From: Polyodon spathula
Taxonomy: Eukaryota > Chordata > Actinopteri > Acipenseriformes > Polyodontidae
Reading direction: 5' to 3'
Assembly: GCF_017654505.1 (NCBI RefSeq)
Contig: NC_054558.1
Span: 10,173,798 to 10,237,797, forward strand
Length of the DNA stretch: 64,000 nucleotides
Shown: piece after piece, positions 10,583 through 20,176 of the stretch
How the letters are laid out: each line of letters begins with the position of its first letter
How positions within the stretch are numbered: position 1 is the first letter of the stretch
Position numbers and translations under genes: made by a program
The notes under the pieces: generated by a model
Database searches by the model: none
Seen by the model: only the letters and a program-made list of their open reading frames with translations
Told to the model about the DNA's origin: nothing

Positions 10583-11454
10583 TGTCTATTAAAAAGTGTC
10601 CAGTAATAATACTTGCTTGGGTCGCACAGCTGTATCTCAATATCAAAGGGACAGCTTTATATCTTCTGCATCTTTTTAATATGTAATATCCTATTATGTG
10701 TGTCGTGTACGATTCTGTTTTTTCAGCTCTCAGGTTGTTATGTGCCATGCTTGCAACTGATACCATCACAAGGTGCTTCTGAAATGATAAAGAGCTGATT
10801 GCTCTGCCGTGTAGTGGGTTAGCCTGTCAGTTAAGCCTGTCTGACTGTACACCTGATTTATCAGATTATTTAGATTTAGGGGCTATAAAACAGCCACTTA
10901 GTTGGCAACTCTTGTTATTAACCTTTTTTTTTATTAGTTGTACAATCTGGGTATTTTGCTTTCCTGAGAACAGCTATTAAACATTTGGCAAAGAACAACA
11001 GAAAGATTAATTAATAGACAGGCTTCTGCTGTACCTAACTTTCCATGATATCAATATTCTAATTCCTGCAATTAAACGCCTCCAATGGTGATCTGTAAAT
11101 GAACTTCTCTGATCTATTGTAATTAACCGTGGGCAGTGAGCAGCAGAACTCTTCATCTTCTCTGATATCACAGTGCCACAGCTGAACATCTCCAATGGTG
11201 ATCTGAAAAGCATCTTCTCTGATCTATTATAATTAAACATTTAGCAGACAGCAATACTGGAATCACAGAAACTAACTACAGTTCTAGTCTGAGTATCTGT
11301 TCTCTCCCTGGCACATATTTAATTTCAGAATGCAATCTGGAATCCAATTGCATATCAGATGTATTTAATTTAAAAAAGGGGGACGCTGAAATTAAACTTG
11401 CCTCAAGTTTTTAAATGATTGGACCAGGAGCTAAATGAAACATTGGATGGAAAC
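10583..11454. other. Non-coding sequence with a degenerate duplicated segment
   Basis: AATGGTGATCTG...CTTCTCTGATCTATT...AATTAA occurs at about 11091 and again at about 11193, a diverged duplication with a period of about 100 bp. Otherwise no gene or element is recognised. Confidence 0.45.
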
Positions 11455-11590
11455 AGAATTAATAACAGTGGGGGAAATGTCCATAAACAATTCAGCTCCA
11501 GAATTAATAACAGTGGGGGAAACATCCGTGAACAATTCAGCTCCAGAATTAATAACAGTGGGAGAATTGTCCATGAACAATTCATTTCCA
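11455..11590. repeat. 45-bp minisatellite, 3 copies
   Basis: AGAATTAATAACAGTGGGGG starts units at 11455, 11500 and 11545. The period of 45 bp is divisible by three. That keeps frames on both strands open over 60-90 codons and explains the small open frames here. Confidence 0.93.
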
Positions 11591-11904
11591 GCTTTAGTTT
11601 CCGTGAAGAACCTTTTCAACTACAAGGGAGTCAAGAAAAAACAAATCTAATGATAAGAAGCAAGTTAGCAAAACACAGAATGTAATATTGGTGAGCTAAA
11701 AAACCTAACTGACAGGCAGGGCTAGTCCCAGAGCCTGCCAGCAGCACTGTGCAGAAGAGTCATTAGAGAATAGGCAATAGAGGGCATTTTAGGGCAGCCC
11801 ATCAGAATCATTTATAAATGGTGGGGCTCTACTGGTAGTCTTATTAAAAAAAAATATATATATACCTCTATATATATCACCTACCAGCCCTGCTGCTGCA
11901 TTCC

Positions 11905-11906
<2 letters not shown>
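11591..11906. other. Short non-coding spacer
   Basis: No feature other than a short interrupted TA run at 11853-11876. Confidence 0.4.

Positions 11907-11975
<69 letters not shown>
11907..11975. repeat. (TA)n microsatellite
   Basis: About 33 TA dinucleotides bordering the 3' end of the Penelope-like element. Confidence 0.96.
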
Positions 11976-11980
<5 letters not shown>

Positions 11981-11984
11981 ACAA

Positions 11985-13320
11985 AAGGTTTTTAAAAAAA
12001 GTGCACAAAAAGTTGAAAAGATTAAAAAAAAATATTATATTTTCAGGACATTTTGGGCAAAAGCCCTTCTTCAGCTGTTTTAAATGAAAAAAAAGGTAAA
12101 CACAGTGCAGTAAACTTGTTATTATTCAAGATTTGTAATTAAACAAAAATTCTGTGGATAGTGTCATGCTTATTAAAATAGAATGTTCAATCCCAGAGGT
12201 TCCAAAGTTCCCAGTTTGAAGATAAACTCACGTTCCTTTTGTTTTCGAGCACTGATTGATCACACAGACTGTCATGTCTTCAGCAGTGTGATCATCAATG
12301 TTGAAGTGACGGGCTACTGGAAATGCAGTGGTGTTAATGTGAATGCTTCTTAAGTGTTCTACAAACCAGTCTGATAAACACCTTTTAGTTTCCCCAATAC
12401 ACAATTTGCTGCATTTCTTGCAGATAATGCAGTAGACTATTCCTTTAGAGGTACAGGTAAAATGTTCATAAATGCTGAAGAAGATTTATTGCCTAATCTC
12501 TGTTTCAGAATGAATGTATTTACAGGTATTACATTATGGTCTATTACATGGATATGTGCCTTTCAAAGGTTTTCCAGAATGACAAATATTACTGTGTACC
12601 ACATATTCTCTTATATTCTTGTCTCTTCTATATGACATCAAGGAAGGAGTCTTGAAAATAGGTGCAGTAGATGGGTCTTGTTGTAAAATTTTCTTTTCAC
12701 AATTGTCTGTATCTTTCTGTTGGTAGAGTGGTAAGTGAGTACCAGAGGGATTATATCATCTGTGTGTTGTATATTGTTATTATATAAAGTATTTTTTCTA
12801 TTTATATTTGAAATGTGGGATTTAGCTTTAGTCATGAACTTGTCCAGAAAGCCACAATTTTTCAAGAGTTGGTGGAAATTCCAAAGATATCGTCAATGTA
12901 ATGATATAGTTTAGGTGTGTTGCTGTAAAAATTTGTTTTCAACTGATCCCACAAAAAGGCAAGAATATGATGTTCCCATTTTAGTTCCTATGCCAACATC
13001 CCTTACTTGAGTGTAAAAATCACCATCGAAGAAAAAACAATTCAATGTGAGCACAAGTTCAGTCAGGATGTTTGTTGGAGGTACTTTCCCCATCCGTTCA
13101 TCAAGTGCTTTTTTGCAATTAACACTTCATTATTTGGTATAACAGTGTACAGGCTTTTAATGTCCATGTGAAAAGAATAATATTATCACAAGGGTGCTGT
13201 TCTTTGAAATTATCCAATTGTTTTAGAACATGTGTAGAGTCTTTAACATAGGAGGGGAGTGATTCAACAAGGGGGTTGAAGATTTTGTCAAGAAATTTGG
13301 AGATCAGTTCTGTGGGACAG
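11985..13320 (-). pseudogene. Penelope-like element: RT C-terminal half and GIY-YIG endonuclease (broken)
   Basis: Read on the minus strand this is the 3' two thirds of a Penelope-like retroelement ORF. It shows CPTELISKFLDKIFNPLVES (13319-13260), then QVRDVGIGTKMG (about 13000-12960), the phrase typical of Penelope RT. YIDD, the catalytic box, lies at 12900-12889. A Cys-rich segment follows (YRRDKNIREY...GTYPCNRP...CNTCKYIHSE, about 12650-12500), then the GIY-YIG-type endonuclease core (FTCTSKGIVYCIICKKC...CIGETKR, about 12470-12380). The 3' end carries the characteristic 'CTGAAGAAGGGCTTTTGCCC' sequence (about 12077-12058). Frameshifts and stops separate these blocks; YIDD is not in the frame of the preceding QVRD block. 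It would encode reverse transcription plus DNA nicking. This copy is dead. Confidence 0.85.
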
Positions 13321-14085
13321 TGTGAGGATGTAATGGGTGGTGCAATAGAAATGACGTCACAACAGCTGATTTCAATCCAAAGAAACCCCTCAAGAAAACC
13401 CTCCAGGGTGCTTTTATTGCACACAACAACAGAAAAAAACCTGGCTAGCCAGCAATGGTTAGATCCAGGTTAAAAATACTTTGCAATTAAAAAAACAAAA
13501 AAACAAAAAAACAAACAAAAAAAAAACACAAAGAAAACTCCTGAACAAAACCAACAATGGTTAAGTTCAGGGAATATAAAAAATAATCAAGTAAAGTCTT
13601 GTACACTTTCACTCTACACAATATTCCTCCGTGCAGCTGGTGCCAGCGTCATGCAGCGTGGTGCAAGGGTCTGTGCCAATCAGTTTTAATGTAGAGAGAG
13701 TAGCTCTACACTAGTTGTCCCCTTCAGTCCTTGCAGTCTGCAACAAGGTAAGGCACCAAACAGGTAGCAAAACAATAAAGGCAATATGATGTGGCTCCAA
13801 AAAACTCAAGAGAGAGCTTCCCAAAACTGCTCCCCTAAATACTGCCAGGTCCCTGCAATCACCACTCCACCAAAATCTGCCCAATCGAAGCACACTGCAA
13901 AACAGACCATGAGGAATACGTCCAGGAGTACAGCAGCTTTGAGACCTACCAAGATGGCCGACATCCAGTTCCTGCTGTGCCCGGATGTCAGCGCTTCCGG
14001 GCAGGAGCGCCCCTATCTTTGAGCGCAGCACCCTCACAGGTCAGGAGGGAGATTTACAACTTCGATTCATTCTCTTCTTGTCACA
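13321..14085 (-). mobile_element. Solo LTR (TSD GACAG) inside the Penelope-like element
   Basis: A 765-bp insert begins TGTGAGGATG and ends CTTGTCACA. It is bordered by the direct repeat GACAG at 13316-13320 and 14086-14090. Removing it rejoins the Penelope reading frame (VSACSC to PTELIS). One end (GGTCAGGAGGGAGATTTACA) matches the solo LTRs at 25854, 48378 and 54653, so it belongs to that family. The minus orientation is inferred from a minus-strand AATAAA near 13413. No internal retroviral region is present. The open frames inside (13711-14037) have no recognisable domain. Confidence 0.88.
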
Positions 14086-14458
14086 GACAGGAACAGGCTG
14101 ATACAATTGGGCGGCCTCGATTGTTTGGTTTGTGGGTTATTGGAAGTAAGTAAAAATGATTGCAACAGGGGTTTTTCACTATTAGATTACGTGAAGACGT
14201 GGGTGACAAATTGTTTGAGATAGCATCATTAACAGTGACATTAATAGCCTGTAAACAATGAGTGAGTTATTTGCAGTTCATAGTATAGAAATGAGTGTAG
14301 GAAAGTTGTTGTTGGACTACTTTTGTACAGAGGTCTTTACTCCATACAACTGCTGCTCCTCCTTTGTCAGCAGGTTTTATTACAATGTCATCTTGTTTTT
14401 TGTGTTCCGCAGTGCAACGTGTTCCTCTATAGATAAGTTATGTTGTTTCATAGGTTGG
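14086..14458 (-). pseudogene. Penelope-like element: central RT segment
   Basis: The minus strand holds PADKGGA at 14374-14354 in a DDIVIKPADKGGAAVVW context. This is the conserved Penelope RT motif 'KADKGG' near the start of the RT. The segment runs on to IVSACSC at 14105-14086, which is interrupted by the solo LTR and resumes at 13320. The reading frame is disturbed in between. It lies between two solo LTR insertions. Confidence 0.8.
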
Positions 14459-15104
14459 TGTGACAAAGTGCCCACCCCTGTGTATATTATCTGTTATATG
14501 TTGTGTGTTTAATGTTGGTGTATAGTCATTGGTACACGGGATATAAATGGGTCTGTGTAACACAAGTGTTTATATATTTGTATTTAGGCACGAGGATTCC
14601 ACAGCACTTCACGTGCAAATAAATTGTAATATGTGAGCACAGGGAATTGCACTTTATTAATTCACATGCGGTTGTACCAAGACTCCAATTGAATGATTGA
14701 TTAGCAATCGAGTCCTGGTACAGCTGCATAAAAACAGCATGTTTTCACCCACTCGCGGTTGGGTGTTCGGTGAGTGGAGAACGGGAGAGAGAGGAGGATA
14801 AACTATTTATAACAATTGCTATTGCGTGCTGGTGGGACCAGCACCATACTTGTTTATTTAGAAACTCACCATGTTTGTCAGTGTGTCTGTCCGTGCATCG
14901 TTTTGTTAAGTATAGTCCATTTTTATTTGTCTCTTATTTTGGCGTAGAGTGCCGTGTCCTGTTGTTTATGTTTGTAAACCCTTTTATTTTACAATAAACC
15001 GGCACAAGCAAGCGCCATCATCATTTCACATCATCCGTCCTGTTTTGTGTCTTTCATTCCTTTTCCTGGTTCTGACGCCGCCCACTTTGGCCGTCTCTGT
15101 GACA
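14459..15104 (+). mobile_element. Solo LTR (TSD GTTGG) inside the Penelope-like element
   Basis: A 646-bp insert starts TGTGACAAAGTGCCCACCCC and ends CTCTGTGACA. It is flanked by perfect GTTGG direct repeats (14454-14458 and 15105-15109). On the plus strand a TATA-like CATAAAAAC occurs near 14727 and a polyadenylation signal ACAATAAACC near 14990, consistent with LTR orientation. A partial relative in reverse orientation lies at 62772-62985. The start resembles the LTR at 60685. Confidence 0.9.
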
Positions 15105-15712
15105 GTTGGTTAAAATGTGTTTGTTGAATTTCTCCTTCACATTTTCACATCTAGTGCTTGAAATTAGTCTGAAGGGGGTGTCCAGGTTGATTTAGTTTGG
15201 TAGTGTTGATATATCTGGATGAATGGAACTAGTAAGGGGAGTAGATGGGGTATTTGGATCAGCTTCTGTGAAGTGGGCATGTAGACACACCTTGGAAACA
15301 ATGTTGCATATCATTGATGGCGTGAATTCATCAGCTATTTTTTTTGTTGGTACAAATCTTAGTCCCTTGAACAAAACTGATTGTTCAGCACCGGTGAGTG
15401 GTAAGTTTTCAGGAATAGTAACTACTTTCCTTAGCTGCATTCTAGTTGTGATGTTCTGATCAGAGTTAGAAAGTGTATGCTGCTTTACATTTTTCACTGC
15501 AGACCATTTCTTACTTTTGGTAATCTTCATAAAATCATAAATATCAGCATTCAGTTCATGAATAAGGCGACATGCATTGTAATACATGTTGATATTGCTG
15601 CTGAATTTTTTAAAGATGTTCTAAAGTTGGTCAATTCTTGATCTAGTTTTAGTACTTTTTCTCGATAGCGTTTTACTGTTTTCTTCTTAAAATTGTAGAT
15701 TGCACTGACCTG
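15105..15712 (-). pseudogene. Penelope-like element: N-terminal ORF region
   Basis: A 131-codon minus-strand open frame (15587-15192) contains NLPLTGAEQSVLFKGLRFVP. This matches the block upstream of the RT in Penelope-like proteins ('L...E..vL.kGL.FvPT'). A second frame (15748-15551) includes a basic segment (FKKKTVKRYREKVLKLDQEL). The region is split from the RT by the solo LTR at 14459-15104 and from more upstream sequence by a CR1 fragment at 15713. Confidence 0.75.
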
Positions 15713-15862
15713 TAATGTTGTTGAAGCTGACACCCTGGGATCCTTCAAGAAGCTGCTTGATGAGATTTTGGGATCAATAAGCTACTAACAACCAAACGAG
15801 CAAGATGGGCTGAATGGCCTCCTCTCGTTTGTAAACTTTCTTATGTTCTTATGTTCTTATGT
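15713..15862 (+). mobile_element. 150-bp CR1 3'-end fragment, copy G
   Basis: The fragment starts at TAATGTTGTTGAAGCTGACA near the end of ORF2 and runs through GGCCTCCTCTCGTTTGTAAA to TTCTTATG repeats. It is almost identical to the full CR1 copies. It is an extremely 5'-truncated insertion into the Penelope-like element. Confidence 0.93.
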
Positions 15863-15960
15863 AATATCTTTTGTTATCACGGTTGCGATTGAAATTGATT
15901 CTGAAACCTCTTGGAATAATGTTTTCCTTCAAACTCTGATGAAATTAATGTATTTTCAAG
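15863..15960 (-). pseudogene. Penelope-like element: further N-terminal remnant
   Basis: The minus-strand translation gives a TLISSEFEGKHYSKRFQNQF-type block. It resembles the '..G.iPRGLR...' region at the N-terminus of Penelope-like proteins, and it is continuous with 15712 once the CR1 fragment is removed. It is short and degenerate, so the assignment is tentative. Confidence 0.5.
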
Positions 15961-16200
15961 ACTCCCCCCTTGATATCATATAGAAGAGACAAGAATATAA
16001 GAGAATATGTGATACACAGTGCTATTCATTCTTCTGGAGAACCTTTGAAAGGCACATATCCATGTAATAGACCACGATGTAATACCTGTAAATACATTCA
16101 TTCTGAAACAGAGATTAGAAGCATTAAATCTTCATTCAACATGCATGAACATTTTACTTGTACCTCTAAAGGAATTGTCTACTGCATTATCTGCAAGATA
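15961..16200 (+). pseudogene. Inverted partial Penelope-like copy (linker plus start of GIY-YIG)
   Basis: A plus-strand frame from about 15970 encodes YRRDKNIREYVIHSAIHSSG, GTYPCNRPRCNTCKYIHSET, HFTCTSKGIVYCIICK and then runs into a (TA)n tract. The same block is found on the minus strand at 12650-12430. The 3' part of the element is therefore present again in opposite orientation next to its 5' end. Partial inverted or tandem copies of this kind are a known habit of Penelope-like elements. The Cys residues of the linker (CNRPRCNTCK) are intact. Confidence 0.82.
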
Positions 16201-16268
16201 TATATTATATATATATATATATATAATATATATATATATATATTATATATTATATATATATGGTGATA
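16199..16268. repeat. Interrupted (TA)n tract
   Basis: A TA/TATT-rich tract truncates the inverted Penelope fragment and forms the left border of the next LTR element. Confidence 0.9.
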
Positions 16269-16275
16269 TATGTAT

Positions 16276-16710
16276 TGTGGCAGAGCAGAGCTCTGCCCTA
16301 TATAGAGTGGCAGGGATGAGGTTGAATTCCCCTACTTGCCTGGGTTTATTGTGTTCAGGTGGCTGGGGTTGATTAGAGTAATTAACGACCAATCAGCACC
16401 CAGCCACCTGACATAAAAGGAGGCCTCAGCTTCCCATTAGGGGGAAAAAGGGAGCTGAGGAAGCAAGCAAATGGTGGTGCTTGTTGTTTTTGGTTTTGTG
16501 GTTTTTTGAATTTTCTAATCCAGTGAAGGCATCGCCCAGCCTGGAAACCTTTATTTTTGTAAGTTTTGCTTTTGTGTTTTGTTATTTGTGTTTAAATATC
16601 TTTGGTTTTGCCCTTGTGCTCTTTTATTTTGTGTTTATTTATAATAAAAGTATTATTTTTTTGAACTGCAGTCTGTCACTGGGCCTCTATCCACTTGCCA
16701 GCGTGTCACA
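16276..16710 (+). repeat. Left LTR of compact element copy 1
   Basis: It begins TGTGGCAGAGCAGAGCTCTG, a near-palindrome. It contains a TATA-like ACATAAAAGG near 16411 and ATAATAAAAG near 16640 as a probable polyadenylation signal, and ends GCGTGTCACA. It is homologous over its full length to 17901-18334 and, in reverse, to 38533-38945 and 41287-41715. Confidence 0.9.
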
Positions 16711-16712
16711 CT

Positions 16713-16729
16713 TGGTGTTAGAGTGGGAT
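16713..16729 (+). promoter_or_regulatory. Primer-binding site, tRNA-Leu-like
   Basis: TGGTGTTAGAGTGGGAT lies 2 bases after the left LTR. From memory, vertebrate tRNA-Leu ends with a sequence whose complement is TGGTGTCAG(A/G)AGTGGGAT. The site here fits with one base missing and one change. Copy 2 has TGGTGTCAGAGTGGGAT, one base closer. Confidence 0.7.
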
Positions 16730-16837
16730 ATAGTGCCTCCAGGAGGCTCAGAGCAAGGTTGCAGGGTTTTTTTTTTTTTTTTTTTTTTAATTTTTGGGAC
16801 AATTTTTTTTAAGATAAATAAATTTAAAAAAAAGAAA

Positions 16838-17276
16838 ATGGGAAAGAAGAGCAGAAAGTGGCAACAGAAACTGCAACAGCAGGAGGAGGTTGACAGCTGG
16901 GAGGTTTTTTTGAAGAGCTTTTGAAGAGGAGTTGTGCCCTGGCTGTGGGGCGTATGGACACACAGTGGCTATCTGCCCCACGCAGTATGAGGGGAAAGAA
17001 CCGCCATCCCCAGAGCCAGAGAGGGAGGAGCCAACATGGTTCTCGGTTTCTCCCTCCCAGAGCGGAGGCAGGGAGAGAGTCTCTCTCCTCGACGGTAGGC
17101 TCTCGAGCTCTCCCTGTACACGAAGCGCATCTCAGGAGCGAACGAGGGTCCTGCCTGCTCCCAGAGCCCAGAGGGAAGAAGCAGCTGCTCCCAGAGCCCA
17201 GAGGGGAGGAGCCGCCACTCTCAGAGCCCAGAGCGGAGGAGCCATGGACCAAGGAGCCAGAAGGGGAGAAGGTTGA
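16838..17276 (+). pseudogene. Gag-like zinc-knuckle ORF of compact LTR element (frameshifted)
   Basis: The ATG at 16838 opens a short basic, Gln/Lys-rich segment (MGKKSRKWQQKLQQQEE) that ends at a TGA at 16922-16924. The next frame carries a perfect CCHC zinc knuckle, CPGCGAYGHTVAIC (CX2CX4HX4C), encoded at 16935-16976. It is followed by PSPEPEREEP and imperfect repeats of about 11 residues (EPRGKKQLLP type) to about 17276. The junction contains a local duplication (TTTTGAAGAG twice at about 16906-16926), a plausible cause of the frameshift. Copy 2 has two knuckles in one frame; here the first is missing. CCHC knuckles bind nucleic acid, and in retroelements they sit in Gag nucleocapsid. I infer an RNA-packaging role but see no capsid domain that I can name. 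Confidence 0.7.
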
Positions 17277-17376
17277 TGCTCTACAGCAGCCTCTACATGT
17301 GCTGCTGAGAGGAGCCCAACAGAGGCGCACCCGATCGTTACGGCAGGGACCAGCCCTGCCTCAGAGGCCACTATAA

Positions 17377-17775
17377 TGGCCACAGCCCCCACCGCCGGTG
17401 GTGTGGGAGCTGCAGCCGTTGCCGCCGGAGGAGCGGGAATTGCCGCTACCGGATTGGCCACAGTCCTCGTTTGCTGTTCCCAAGGGTCCACCGGTCCCAC
17501 CTGCTGTTCCAGAGGGAGAAGGGCCGCCTTTCCCGCCTCTGCCACCAGAGGGAGCCGGGCCGCCGTCCCCGCCTCTGCCACCAGAGGGAGCCGGGTCGCC
17601 TTCCCCGCCTCTGCCACAAGAGGGAGCCAGACCACTGTCCCCGCCTCCGCCACCAGAGGGAGCCGGGCCTTTGTCCCCGGAGGGTCCAACACCACTAAAG
17701 GGTCTGACGCCACTAGAGGGTCTGACACTGCTAGGAGGACTCACACTGTCCGAGGAGGCCACGCCCACACCGTCC
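17377..17775 (+). repeat. Pro-rich in-frame repeat block (PPEGAG type) of compact LTR element
   Basis: Units of 36 bp centred on CCAGAGGGAGCCGGGCCGCC run from about 17500 to 17680 (about five copies). In one frame they encode PPEGAGPPSPPLP-type 12-residue units. Because 36 is divisible by three, several frames on both strands stay open for 140-220 codons. The natural frame is most likely that of 17398-17997. The same PPEGAG repeat is present in copy 2 on the minus strand (39720-39100). Confidence 0.75.
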
Positions 17776-17900
17776 AGGGGTGCTGCCTGCCATGACAGCA
17801 TCGCCTTACTTCCTTGGAGATCCGGGGCCCCCTCAACCCAAGAAGGCTTGGGGGCTCGGGGCCGATTGCAGCCTGCGTACTTTGTACGTGGGGGGAGGTG

Positions 17901-18334
17901 TGTGCCAGAGCAGAGCTCTGTCCTATATAGATTGGCAGGGATGGGGTTAAATTCCCCTACCTGCCTGGGTTTATTGTGTTCAGGTGGCTGGGGTTGATTG
18001 GAGTAATTAACGATCAATCAGCACCCAGCCACCTGACATAAAAGGAGGCCTCAGCTTCCCATTAGGGGGAAAAAAGGGAGCTGAGGAACCGAGCAGATGG
18101 TTGTGCTTGCTGTTTTTGGTTTTGTGGTTTTTTGAATCTTCTAATCCAGTGAAGGCATCATCCAGCCTGGAAACCTTCATTTTTGTGTTTTGCTTTTGTG
18201 TTTTGTTATTTGTGTTTAAATATCTTTGTTTTCGCCCTTGTGCTCTTTTATTTTGTGTTTATTTATAATAAAAGTATTATTTTTTTGAACTGCAGTCTGT
18301 CACTGGGCCTCTATCCACTCGCCAGCTTGTCACA
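17901..18334 (+). repeat. Right LTR of compact element copy 1
   Basis: It starts TGTGCCAGAGCAGAGCTCTG directly after the polypurine tract and ends GCTTGTCACA. TATA-like ACATAAAAGG is near 18037 and ATAATAAAAG near 18265. It differs from the left LTR by scattered substitutions and small indels. Confidence 0.9.
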
Positions 18335-18412
18335 ATATATATATTTCACAGCCTTTCTCTTGCTTGAGTTTCTTGTTCTAACTTTTGATAATGCCGTACC
18401 AAATAAGTAATA

Positions 18413-18942
18413 TTAAGAACATAAGAACATAAGAAAGTTTACAAACGAGAGGAGGCCATTCGGCCCATCTTGCTCGTTTGGTTGTTAGTAGCTTATTGAT
18501 CCCAAAATCTCATCAAGCAGCTTCTTGAAGGATCCCAGGGTGTCAGCTTCAACAACATTACTGGGGAGTTGATTCCAGACCCTCACAATTCTCTGTGTAA
18601 AAAAGTGCCTCCTATTTTCTGTTCTGAATGCCCCTTTTTCTAAACTCCATTTGTGACCCCTGGTCCTTGTTTCTTTTTTCAGGCTGAAAAAGTCCCTTGC
18701 GTCGACACTGTCAATACCTTTTAGAATTTTGAATGCTTGAATTAGGTCGCCACGTAGTCTTCTTTGTTCAAGACTGAACTGAATCAATTCTTTTAGCATG
18801 TCTGCATATGACATGCCTTTTAAGCCCGGAATAATTCTGGTCGCTCTTCTTTGCACTCTTTCTAGAGCAGCAATATCTTTTTTATAGCGAGGTGACCAGA
18901 ACTGCACACAATATTCAAGATGAGGTCTTACAAGTGCATTGT
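18413..18942 (-). mobile_element. CR1 3'-end fragment, copy E
   Basis: This is the reverse complement of the last about 530 bp of CR1. The tail (AAGAACATAAGAACATAAG) is at the left, and the ORF2 C-terminus runs leftward from 18942. Confidence 0.93.
18485..18907 (-). pseudogene. CR1 ORF2 C-terminal fragment
   Basis: A 140-residue minus-strand frame begins in VQFWSPRYKKDIAALERVQR and ends DEILGSISY. It corresponds to the C-terminal 26 percent of the 541-codon frame at 1893-3518. It has no RT catalytic motif and is open because the insertion is recent, not because it is used. Confidence 0.88.
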
Positions 18943-20105
18943 TATCTGTTTAAAAAAAAAAAAAGATAAAACAACATTTTACTTGTTCATTTTTTAAAAT
19001 GTATTTATTTATATATTTATTTATATTTTAAATGAATCAGAATCTTGTCGTTTATAAATAAGTGACCTAGATCTTTTGGATGTAATCCCTGACCGGTCAA
19101 ATACTTTATTTTCCCCCTACTGTCATGACATGCAAAGCTGTTTAGTGTATTAAAGTGCATTTTGAGAATACACTGTCTCTGTTTCTCTGTTGACAAGGGG
19201 GTAGTCACAGTAACAGAACAGCCCCTGTGTTGACAGCTTAGCATCAGAATATTCCTTAAACTAGCAAATTGACGTGGTAACAGCATGTTACCACGTCCGA
19301 GTGACTAATAGATGCAGATTGGAGATAGAAAGGGGCAGTATAATGAATAGAGCAATAGGCAAAAGCAAGGGTCTTAAACAGGATGTGAGCAGTGATAGGG
19401 AGCCAGTGGAGAGTGCAAAGCAGAGAGGTAGCGTGAGAGTAGCAGGGTTGAGAATACCAGACGAGTACAGAATTTTGAATAAGTTGAAGAGGGCAAATAG
19501 CCGAAGCAGGAAGACCAGCAAGGAGAGAGTTACAGTAATCCCATCTAGAAAGAACAAGAACTTGGACTAGGAGTTGAGTGGAATAAGTAGGTAAAAAAGA
19601 GTGGATTCTATAGATGTTGTTAAGAACAAAACAACACGTATGTTAGTGAAGAGATGTGTTGAGAAAAGGAGTGCGACAGGTACAAGATAACACCTAGATT
19701 TCTTGCAGGAGAAGAATCAATGTCATTCAAATGCACACTTAAAAAAGGGTTCAGTCATAAATATAGACACATTGATTGGAGGCCTCTTGTATTAGGGACG
19801 GCAACACTGTTAAACACTTTAAAAGAGACTCATACACTGATGGCAATGTTGCTTTTGTCAAAGTCCCCCTGTTTCGCCGATTTAAACAACAGTGGTATTT
19901 AAATGTGACACTGTTTAGAGTGATTGAATTAGACCCCTGTGACCCCTTCAGCAATTGCAATAGGGGCAGTGGGGGAGGGAGGGGGGTTGACTTTTTATGT
20001 ATCAATCTTCTGGAAGATTGATTTCTCATTATGACCTGCTGCTTATCCACTGCTCATCATCAAAGAGCATGGTGTTGCCTTTAAATTCAGATAGACTGTA
20101 TTTTA
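18943..20105. repeat. Non-coding region with a probable dispersed LINE-like fragment
   Basis: The segment at about 19310-19560 (GATAGGGAGCCAGTGGAG, AGCAGGAAGACCAGC, GGAGAGAGTTACAGTA) resembles a repeat I associate with fish and amphibian LINE tails, but I cannot name it with confidence. The small open frames over it on both strands are not genes. A G-rich run is at 19966-19988. Confidence 0.35.
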
Positions 20106-20106
20106 C

Positions 20107-20176
20107 TCTGAGAGAGAGAGAAAGAGAGGGGAGAGAGAGGGATATAAAGAGAGAGATGGATAGAAAAAGAAAGAGC
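20107..20176. repeat. (GA)-rich simple repeat
   Basis: Interrupted GAGAGA/GAAAGA purine tract. Confidence 0.85.

Larger units (their letters stand above)
16276..18334 (+). mobile_element. Compact non-autonomous LTR retroelement with zinc-knuckle ORF, copy 1
   Basis: The element has two direct terminal repeats (16276-16710 and 17901-18334), each starting TGTG and ending CACA. Right after the left LTR and a 2-base spacer is a primer-binding site, TGGTGTTAGAGTGGGAT (16713-16729), which resembles the complement of a vertebrate tRNA-Leu 3' end. A polypurine stretch, GGGGGGAGG (about 17890-17899), precedes the right LTR. The internal region is only about 1.2 kb and contains no protease, RT, RNase H or integrase. 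It encodes a short CCHC zinc-knuckle protein followed by Pro-rich repeats. The LTRs differ at roughly 5-6 percent of positions by eye, so it is older than copy 2 at 38533. The flanks are AT repeats, so the target duplication cannot be read. Confidence 0.87.

Noticed and set aside
16921..18017. Opposite-strand frames of 168-218 codons over the first LTR element
   Set aside because: They are reverse-strand shadows of the zinc-knuckle and Pro-rich repeats.
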